Shown here piece after piece: positions 56,037 through 64,000 of a stretch of DNA of 64,000 nt. The first letter of the stretch is position 1. Each line of letters begins with the position of its first letter. The notes below the pieces were generated by a model, which was given only the letters and a program-made list of their open reading frames with translations, did not search any database and was not told the DNA's origin. The DNA comes from Kalmusia sp. IMI 367209 (lineage: Eukaryota > Ascomycota > Dothideomycetes > Pleosporales > Didymosphaeriaceae). A program made the position numbers and the translations under genes. The stretch spans positions 744,001-808,000 of the forward strand of contig JAPEUQ010000005.1 in the NCBI GenBank assembly GCA_027946365.1. The letters run 5' to 3'.

Positions 56037-56444
56037 TCAACCGTCGGTACCGCTGGCAGTATCAGGCGCAGCCTTGCCATCAACTAGGCGCAAAGTTTCC
56101 TCCAGCACCAGCAGGTCTCTTTCGAGCATCTCTGCCCAATTCTGGATGTCTCCGATTTCGTTGAGCTTCTTGGTGCTCGTATCAGCCAATTTCTGCCACT
56201 GGGCGCTCTCCTTCCCCAGCGCAGCCGTCTGCTTAGCCAGCTCCTTCTCCTGCTTCGCTATTGCTTCGGAGTTTCTGTGCAGATCTGCCGCTCGTGTGCG
56301 CATCTCGCTGTCGATAGAGCTTCCAACAGATGCGAGCGATGCTGTTACGGCAGCGCGAGCTTCGGCTGTCCTCCTCGCTGATTCCGAATCCGTAGACATT
56401 GTGGTGTGTTCGGTGGGATTTGGTGATATGGTGAGTGTGCTCAT
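56037..56444 (-). CDS. BLOC-1 subunit 1 (BLOS1/GCN5L1 family)
   Basis: A 135-residue, intronless, largely helical protein. Its C-terminal half has the family pattern seen in animal BLOC1S1: KQTAALGKESAQWQKLAD, then LNEIGDIQNWAEMLERDLL and ETLRLV. The BLOC-1 complex works in sorting at endosomes; in fungi a reduced complex takes part in Rab5/Rab7 turnover. Two starts are possible: ATG at 56444 (poor context) or ATG at 56399 (context CACAATG, giving 120 residues, closer to the human length of about 125); the second may be the one used. The N-terminal region is Ala/Ser-rich and probably flexible. Confidence 0.85.
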   Translation of the reverse strand: MSTLTISPNPTEHTTMSTDSESARRTAEARAAVTASLASVGSSIDSEMRTRAADLHRNSEAIAKQEKELAKQTAALGKESAQWQKLADTSTKKLNEIGDIQNWAEMLERDLLVLEETLRLVDGKAAPDTASGTDG

Positions 56445-58486
56445 ATACTTCGCGATACGAAAGCGTGAGCTGTGACCTTTGCAGAGTCGTAAAAAGGCAA
56501 GCTGTTACTCATAGACGGGCGTTGTGCATACTCTTGAGTCTAAAGCAAACTTATTAGCATCCGCCGTTGAAGAGCACCGGGCGCCGCCAAAAGCCGTCAT
56601 GCCGGGTTAGACGCATGTGGTGGACAGATGACTGCTGTGAGTGGCCGAAAGAGGCGATCGAAATGAAATAGCGATATACCCGCATTGATCATCACTGGGA
56701 ATGCTCTGCAGCGCTCCTATTTGCAGACATGTCTCCTAGCAGTACGAATGACTTTTGCACATTGGAGGACACTTCATCGGAGTAAAATCTTCGGATGCGT
56801 TGGACGGCCGGCCGGTGGGGGCGGGGTAAGATTAAGCACAAACGTAACCTTTACGAAGCGATAAAAGCATAAGCAGTGGTAAGAAGACGCCCCATCCTTC
56901 GATGTCAAAGGAAACATAGATTGTGCTCCTAAGCCGAGCCTTCAGACAAGTCGCTCGAAGGTCTCATCTAACTTGGTAGTGGCTATTGATTTCTCATGTA
57001 TAAATCTATATGAAAGTAGTACCTATCATTGGCCGAGTCGATGTTGGTAGAGGCAGCCCGACTCGAAGGTATGGCACGAAGCGCAATACCAAACGAGACA
57101 CCTTCGCAGCCAATAAATCATTCGATAAACTACGTTTGTATCATGCGTCCTGAGCTTACACATCTAAATATAACAACATTAGTACCAGGGCGGTAACGCC
57201 TTTTGCTTTCACTGACCCACTAGGAAGTCTGTAAATCGCAGTGAAACTCTGCCCGTCATCTAGGAGAAAATATCATGACCCACGTAAGACATTTATGAGC
57301 GAGACAAGGCCTTCCAGTCATCCGACAATACGCCCCTTCATCCACTACAAAGTCTAGATGGCAGGGGCAGAGATCGATGGGATGGTCTACCAGTAGGTAC
57401 ATGTTTTTCTCCTCGCAAGTGCCATCGCTTGTGTTCTTCAAAGTGGTCTACACCTAACACGCTTGCCATAAGAATGCAATGCTGGTTCAAAATTTGGCTG
57501 GACTGAGTCACAATGCTGTCTCCAACTTCTTGTCCTGGGGCTGTACTCAGTCTCCTTTAGTGGCTAGTCCCTTCATCCTCGTCGTACCATCTGTGGTCAT
57601 TTGTATCCCAACTGCTTGGACTCCTAGATGGGAAAGGTGAAGTCATATGCTGGACAACAAGACTATCACACTCGCTTGGCTCGGGGTATTACGCAATTCT
57701 TATTCGTCTTGACACCTTCGTCCGTGTAAGCCTTATAGGTCTTGTTAAATTACTAAAGGGCGAGGGGCCGAACCGGAAAGACGACGAAGAGACATCAGTT
57801 GCGGCACGGTCGAATTCCCTAGCCGAGAGCCTAGCCGTGACCCTCGCCACAAATATGCAGCGTTCCAGATGCACGTTGGCGCCTTGTTTTTCCTGCGTGT
57901 TCGTGCTCTAGTTTGTCAATTCAGCGTGAAGCCGTGGAACGACACTACTGACGAACGGTCGGTCAGATGAGCCACGAGCCGCGCAAACACATAGGTGGGC
58001 AAATACTTGTGACAGCAGTGTACTCAAGTCTTGCGCGGCTGAGACCTCCTTGCGAATGCAGTCCAGGCGTGGTGTTGTGCAGCGGGGGTTTGGGGGCCAC
58101 AATCTAACTACGCCACGCGCGAGAGCTGCATGGGCCAGAGCTGAAGATGAGCGGCAACAGAGGATGTTGCCAAACGCCCAGGCGGATCTAATAGCCTGCC
58201 TGAGGGCCAATACTGCATCCTGCCCTGCCGGCATCTACAATTTCTTTTCCCTTCGCCGCCCTTCAATTGCATACGACTTCGAACCGTTCGCGTCGCAAGC
58301 CTAGGTCATCGTACCCTGAGCCTTAGCCTGCCAGCCAGCCAGCCAGTCAGTCAGTTAGCTAGCCGTGCGCAAGGGTACACGAACACGGATACAGCCAGCG
58401 ACATCTCCGCAGGCAAGGAGTCGCCGTCGGGGTCGGAGGGCTGAAACCTCAGGCTACAAAGACCGGCCTCCGTATCCCTACGAAAA
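56445..58486. other. divergent intergenic region
   Basis: 2 kb between the BLOC-1 subunit gene (-) and the membrane-glycoprotein gene (+). No gene is supported; the frames at 57256-58304 are short and unlike proteins. A tetranucleotide repeat occurs near its right end. Confidence 0.5.
58326..58356. repeat. short GCCA/GTCA tetranucleotide repeat
   Basis: Consecutive units CCAG x3 then TCAG x2 with degenerate ends, about 130 bp upstream of the start codon of the membrane-glycoprotein gene. Confidence 0.6.
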
Positions 58487-61400
58487 ATGGCCGATCGCCG
58501 ACCGCTCATCGACGAAACCTCGGCGGACCATTCTGATACTACAAACACGCCCGCACTGCCGTCGCTCGGCTTCAGTACTACCTCGAGTTCGCTCGGCTTC
58601 ACCCCGATCACGCAATCGCCGCCATTAAGTCCGCGCTTTTCACGACCAGGATACATACGCTTGGGGAGCGATGCTACGGTGGTCGAGCGAGGTACACCAC
58701 CTACGGTGGTCGAGGAGGACGAGGAGGAGGATATTGCGGACAGCTTCAGTCGGCGCTCGGCGAGTGGACTAGGGATCGCAAACCCGACATCACCGCCACC
58801 AGCACCTCCCCGTAGGGTGTCGGTACAGAGCATACCCAGGCGTCCACTTCCTCCAAGCGCGAGAAGCCCTTCTATAAGAAGTCCTGCGCTCACTTCTCCT
58901 CCCAACACCGGCGATCCCTTTCTAGGCGGCTTCCCGCACCAATCAGCTGAAAGTACACCTGATTTAAGGCGTGAGAGGTTTAGCCCGAAGAACGACGGTG
59001 ATGAATACGAGTCCTACAGGCGTGGCGGCCTGAAGCACGCCGGCGCGAGCAGTACGAGTCTGGATAATGATTATCAACGGTTTTTGAGAGCCAGCAAGGG
59101 TGCGCCTTCCATCAAGTCTGCATACCAAACAAACTTCCAGCCGGTGCATGAATGCGCCACCGAGAAGCCTTTCTATCATTCTAGATTTACCTGGGTCTCG
59201 GTCAGCATTGTGACAATATGTCTCTTTTCTACTATCTTCTCCGGTATATTCCTGGGTCTTGCGTTAAAAGCCCCTCGATACGGACGCCAAATTACCAGTC
59301 AAGGCTCCTTCAAGCCTTCCGACGCCATTCTTCTTACAACCGTCATGGCTAAACTAATCGAACTTTCATTTGTCACATCATTCGTAGCGTTCCTAGGCCA
59401 GGTCCTTAGTAGGAGAGCTTTTATGAAGGATCACGGCCGTGGTGTCACCCTCTCGGAACTGAGCATGTGGAGATGGGTCGTCCAGCCGGGTACTCTTATT
59501 ACACATTGGGAGACCGCAAAGTATGCAGGCCTCTCAATCTTGGGTATGCTAAGCCTCCTAAGTGCAATCTTAGCCACTCTGTACTCCTCTGCGGCTACTG
59601 CTCTTGGTATGTATCGCCAAAATCCTGTTCTGACATGATGTCTGATAGCCATAGTTCAACCGATGCTCAAGGACGGTGGCAAGTTCGGGGATATGATCAT
59701 GGCCGGTCGCGTGAAAACTGGCTTTGCTAATGTAAACTATGTGAAATCGATCTGCGAAACACCCATAACATCGACGATGGATAAGGAATATTCAGGCAGT
59801 ACTTGTTTGCAGCTTGAGCATGCTGGGCAAGGATACCACAATTATCAGCGATACCTCTCTGCTTGGAAGCAATGGAATCGCTTCGGCAATGGCACCTCGA
59901 ACCAGCAGCTGCGTCCACCCGGCTTTGGACTCCTTCACGAAAATACGACCGTTACGGCACAGTGGATTGACGTGATTGACACAGTCAAAGAATCTAAAAA
60001 GTACGGCCGAGGCATTAATCGAGTGTCTCTCGCTATGCCACACGCCGGTGTCTTCTCAGCTGCTCGTTACGGCGAGAACGATATCATGCAACCAGAAGAG
60101 CTAAACTCTGAAGGTACATACTCTCTCAGGGCTAGCGTTCCTAGTCCAGTGTTGAATGTTTTATGCGCCAATCTTAATGAGGAAGAACTGGCGCCAATTG
60201 TTTACGATAAGTGGCCAAACAACGAAACTGTAACCATATCCAACTGGGTAGCCCTCAGCGCCAACGCTACCACCAAAAATGATACCGTTGTAGATGAATT
60301 ATTTGGTTGGACTAAGAAGGACGACAAAAAGATGCTGGATTACCCGCCAGTGTTTGCAAGGATACCGAAATCGTTTAACACCATCATGAATCACACCAGT
60401 TACGCCTGGGGTCGGGACTCTATCTACATACTTGGTTCTGGTGGGAACATGGATGATGGCACAGCGCTGAATGGCACATATGCGCTGTGTAGAATCCACG
60501 TTACATTGACGTCCAAATGTACCACTCAATATAACGCTACTGGATCGGGCGGGTCTCTCGAGGCCCTTTGCGAAGACAAAGACCCACACATGGCCTATAT
60601 CAACAGCAACTCGAGCGAGCCCGAAAGTGTTAGTATGACCGACTGGAGAGACGTAGGCTTCGATTGGTCAAATGCCATGTCACTCAACACTGGTATCATG
60701 GATGCCGATGCTAGCAATTCACGATTGTTGACCCAGTTGATGCTCAAGGAGAATGACAAAGGCGAATTTGATTTGAATCCGTCGCTCCCAAGTCCGGCAG
60801 AAGCTCTCGCTGTGATGTCTGGCTGTAAGTACACGTCTGCTCGCAATCTGTTCCTGGCTAATCTTGTTCTAGGTACATTGTTAATGAGCGCAATTGATTC
60901 TCCATATGTCATGTTCTGGGTACGTCTTGAGCATCCTTTCCGGGATCCAGAATGGCGAACCCCATCGCTAACGACCGCTTAGAATTACACCACCGACGTC
61001 CCCCTCCTTCAAGAGTACACAAGGCAATATTTCAACGCCTCAGTCAAGGCGCAACAGTACGCTTCCGGTGGCGTAGACGACGTGTCCAAGGGCTGGATGG
61101 TCATACTGTTCTTGGTCTTCCTCATGAATATCCTCGTGCTTGCCTACTTTCTCTTCCACAAGGGTCTCGTTACCGACTTCTCTGAACCACCAAATCTCTT
61201 CGCCCTCGCCGTTAACTCGCCGCCATCGCACCTGTTCGCAGGCTCTTGCGGTGGCGGGCCGGGAGGCAAGCAATACGTCGTGAATTGGTTTGTCAACTCG
61301 GAGGGTGACCATTTATACATGGAGCCTGGCCAAAAATCTGCGCACGAGAATCGGGAGCACATAGAATATGTGCATACACACGTACATGTCCCTCCTCCAC

Positions 61401-61648
61401 CTCCGCCACCACCACCTCCACCTCCACAAGCCAAGTCTAGCGCTTCAGGCTTCCTTACTAGCCTCACAGCTGGTGTTTCGGGCTCGATTCAAAGGTTGAG
61501 GCAACAAGGACTGGGTCTGGGAAAGAAACAAGAGCAGCAAAGATACACGCCAGCAAGTAGCGTGCCAACAGATGTCGAGCTTGAGGATGCGACTACGAAG
61601 ACGCAGAGACAATATAATATACTGTCGAAGAGGACGAGCGTGCTATGA
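58487..61648 (+). CDS. large multi-span membrane glycoprotein of unknown function
   Basis: Four exons give exactly 1000 residues: 58487-59606, 59655-60824, 60873-60919 and 60983-61648. The first ~230 residues are Pro/Ser/Arg-rich and cytosolic in appearance. Three hydrophobic segments follow (VSVSIVTICLFSTIFSGIFL; LLTTVMAKLIELSFVTSFVA; AGLSILGMLSLLSAILATLY), then a ~430-residue, presumably extracellular domain with many N-glycosylation sites (NGTS, NTTV, NETV, NATT, NHTS, NGTY, NATG, NSSE) and Cys residues, one more span (WMVILFLVFLMNILVLAYFL) and a cytosolic tail containing twelve consecutive prolines. I recall similar uncharacterised proteins across Pezizomycotina but cannot name a family. 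The layout would suit a surface sensor or scaffold; that is inference. Confidence 0.82.
61389..61427 (+). repeat. CCX repeat coding a poly-proline tract
   Basis: CCTCCACCT-type units encode a proline run of about twelve residues in the cytosolic tail of the membrane glycoprotein, after EYVHTHVHV. Such tracts bind profilin, SH3 or WW domains. Confidence 0.8.
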
Positions 61649-62030
61649 GAGTAGAGGGCTTCGGCTACCTTTCGGCTTGTAGATAGTGTTTAATGCTTAT
61701 TGTAATCCTAATCCAATGAAGCACTGTTCGATTCGACAATGTAAACATTGTACTTGCGCATGATATCATTGATATGACAAAAACTTGCCTCGCCGCTGCC
61801 GAATACTGTGCCACAATATCGTATTCTGTCGAAAGTGATCGCATCTATACTCGAGCATGATGAGTGCATGCATAAAAGCTAGATAAGAGGGTAATACTAG
61901 AATTGCTAAAGGGTTCTGAGGAAATAAACCACAGAAAGTATAGGGTATCTTGCGTAAAATGTCAAACTACATCCAACCATATCATAGACATATCTCATCC
62001 AAGCTCATCAATCATACTGGCTTAGGACAG
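61649..62030. other. convergent intergenic region
   Basis: About 380 AT-rich bp between two convergent 3' ends; nothing else seen. Confidence 0.6.
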
Positions 62031-64000
62031 TCATACAAGATTTGTCTCGCCCAAGCCGGCTACGGTTTGTTCCTCCGCATCATAGAGTTGCTCAGGCTGA
62101 ACTTTGCGCCTGAGAAGATACCGGTTGAAGAAGTAAGGTATCTGTCGTAAGCCGTACGCGGCGTGAACGCGTGTCGGTACGCTGAATATCTGATCGAGTT
62201 CTTCGAGAGTTTTGCCTTTCGTTTCCTAAAGCGCCACATTAGCAACACTCTTCTAACCTCGTGAATCTCACATCAAGGTGATGTTGGATGGGGCTTACCG
62301 GCATGAACAGCAGCACCAAGACCCAGCCAATAATGTTCCACGCAGCATACCAACCAAAAGCGCCTTGGGGTTTGAAAGCCCGGAGCAAACTTGGCCACGT
62401 AATACTTAGGAGCGCGTTAAAGAACCACGTGGTCGCAGTCGCAAGACTCATCCCTAGCGTCCGTATATACAGCGGATATGCTTCAGCTGAGTATGTGAAC
62501 GGAACAGGTCCTTCTCCTGGGCTATATACAACTCCGAATAAGTAGATACCGAGTGCAATACAGGCTACGCGAGCGTCTGTAGAATCAGGGATCCAAAAAG
62601 AGAAGCCCGTGAAGAGCAGGAAGAGAGCCATAAGTGGAAACGTGCTGAGGAGAAGGTTGCGCCGGCCGAACGTGTCGATTGTATAGACAGCGGGAATGGC
62701 GAAGAGGAAGTTTATGACGCCGAAGCCTAGGGAGGCTGCAAGGGCAGAGTGATCTGAGAAACCAGAGGATGAGAAAATACTGCTCGAATAGTATGCAATG
62801 ACATTGACTCCGCAGAACTAGATACACATCAGTATACGCTCTCTAATAATTATGTATACGTACCTGCTGCATGAACATCACGATTTCACTTGCTAGCATT
62901 GCTCTTCTGTTTCTAGGAACCGTCCACAGCTCCTTGATCTTACTTTGCCCGATCTTCATGTTTTCTTCTGCTCTCAAAAGCTCAGCCATGTAGAATATGT
63001 CCCGTGCTGCCTGTATCTTGTTGAATCGCAATCTACACATGGCTTGATACGCCGATGCATGACGGCCCTTGGACATGTACCAGCGAGGTGATTCTGGGCA
63101 CATGAAGACGAAGCAGCAGACAACAACGGCCGGCAGCATCGCTGAACCCATCATGAGGCGCCAGTTCAGTCCAGTGATATTGTGCCTGTCATGAACACCA
63201 TAGAACGCCAATCCTGCCGCGTAGCCAACCATGATACCAAAGGCAGTCCACATTTGCCATTGCATTACGAGGGCGCCACGGATCGAGGGCGGGGTGCATT
63301 CGGCCGCATATATGGGCACCGTGGCGGATTTCGGACCGATGCCTAAACCGAGCGCGAAACGGGCAATAAACATGTGCCACCAGGTCTGTTGAGATCAGTA
63401 TGGAGTAAGCTCATTCGGGATATGAGAGCTGACATTGACAAATCCCTGCCAGAAGCATGCTATGGCACTAATCAGACAGGTGATGAAGATAGTTCCTCTC
63501 CGACCGAACCAATTATTGAACGGCGTGGTCAGCCAACAACCAACGAATGCACAGCAGACATAAGGTGCACTGTTGACTAAACCCACGAGCCATGTGGACC
63601 TGTATTCATCACCGCCAATACCGAATTGGTCTGCATAAAAGAGCTGGGCACCATTGACGACCGTCTCATCCATTCCCTGCACAGCCGCGCAAGTTGAGCA
63701 CAGAATAATGACGAGATATAACAGCCGAGGCTGCGCCCATCGATGGGAAATCTCCTGCTCGAGCACGACCAGTTCTTCGTCCGTGACCCCGAGTCTCTTT
63801 ACGTTTTTCAAGTTCGCCGGATCACGCGCAAGGCATGCTCCAATCTCCATTGCTCGTACATCGTCGTCCTCTGTAAGTTCATGGTCGTGTGCATATGCGC
63901 GGCCCATTTTCTGTAGCTCATCGTAGGAGTATCCTTGGAGTGGGTTGGCAAGTCTGGCATTGAGATGTCGACGTGCGCGCTCCGCGGCAGATACAGCAAT
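62031..64000 (-). CDS. sugar-porter-family MFS transporter (5' end outside window)
   Basis: Exons visible: 64000-63434 (continuing beyond the edge), 63385-62864, 62817-62299 and 62225-62031; all joins are phase 0. The frame is open to the edge (AAERARRHLNARLANPLQGY precedes the first Met at 63907), so the start lies outside. Sugar-porter marks: AAVQGMDETVVNGAQLFY, WFGRRGTIFITC, RFALGLGIGPKSATVPIYAA, ECTPPSIRGALVMQWQ, CPESPRWYMSKGR, FCGVNVIAYYSSSIF, DTFGRRNLLLS, YSAEAYPLYIRTLG and ETKGKTLEELDQIFSVPTR. The long hydrophilic N-terminus with 'LaNPL.G' is typical of a fungal subgroup next to quinate and inositol permeases. Substrate is not predictable. Confidence 0.93.

Noticed and set aside
1..64000. 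CRISPR arrays, insertion sequences, integrons, attachment sites or biosynthetic gene cluster
   Set aside because: The genome is eukaryotic; I saw no regularly spaced repeats, no transposase or reverse transcriptase, and no PKS, NRPS or terpene synthase next to the transporters.

Overview
The window is nuclear DNA of a filamentous ascomycete (Pezizomycotina; a Dothideomycete such as a member of the Pleosporales fits best, but that rank is inference). Reasons: genes are compact and carry many 45-60 nt GT-AG introns with CTAAC/CTGAC-type branch points, gene density is about one per 3 kb, and the gene set is fungal (Tom1, PtaB, Dal5-type permease, 2EXR protein, Zn2Cys6 clusters). There are no operons, rRNA genes, convincing tRNA genes or intact transposons.

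Layout. 1-129: 3' end of a probable Gfo/Idh/MocA oxidoreductase. 570-4067 (-): cytosolic leucyl-tRNA synthetase, sharing a 242 bp promoter with a small membrane-protein gene (4310-4852, +). 7594-9960 (-): LIM-binding-protein homologue PtaB/Adn1, whose probable N-terminus upstream is cut by an in-frame stop. 12366-14244 (+): V-ATPase subunit B, 8 exons. 15075-17070 (-): a protein kinase with HMD in place of HRD. 17636-22011: a divergent pair, a Dal5-type anion permease with a 10 nt micro-exon and a TauD-type 2-oxoglutarate dioxygenase, which reads as a sulfonate uptake and desulfonation module. 22991-25487 (-): an 800-residue protein with three tandem Zn2Cys6 motifs. 26742-27811 (+): a histidine phosphatase ending in a PCNA-interacting (PIP) box. 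30361-32953 (+): a DHA2-like MFS exporter with a long N-terminal tail. 34767-36100 (-): a 2EXR/F-box-like protein. 37127-39040 (+): a secreted NAGPA-type phosphodiester glycosidase-domain protein. 40574-41939 (+): a Ser/Thr-rich, probably GPI-anchored wall protein. 42951-54998 (-): the giant HECT E3 ligase Tom1 (3968 aa). 56037-56444 (-): BLOC-1 subunit 1. 58487-61648 (+): a 1000-residue membrane glycoprotein. 62031-64000 (-): a sugar-porter MFS gene running off the right edge.

Housekeeping genes (LeuRS, V-ATPase B, Tom1, BLOC-1) alternate with accessory or surface functions separated by 1-2.7 kb non-coding stretches. Splice structures were built by hand from splice consensus, reading phase and family expectation. 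In all multi-exon models the exon lengths sum to a multiple of three.

Most noteworthy: the triple Zn2Cys6 array, the PIP-box phosphatase, a 48 nt stop-free intron placed three codons after the catalytic cysteine of Tom1, a CAA-to-TAA-like break at the PtaB N-terminus, and the permease/dioxygenase pair with CYS3-like sites between the genes.
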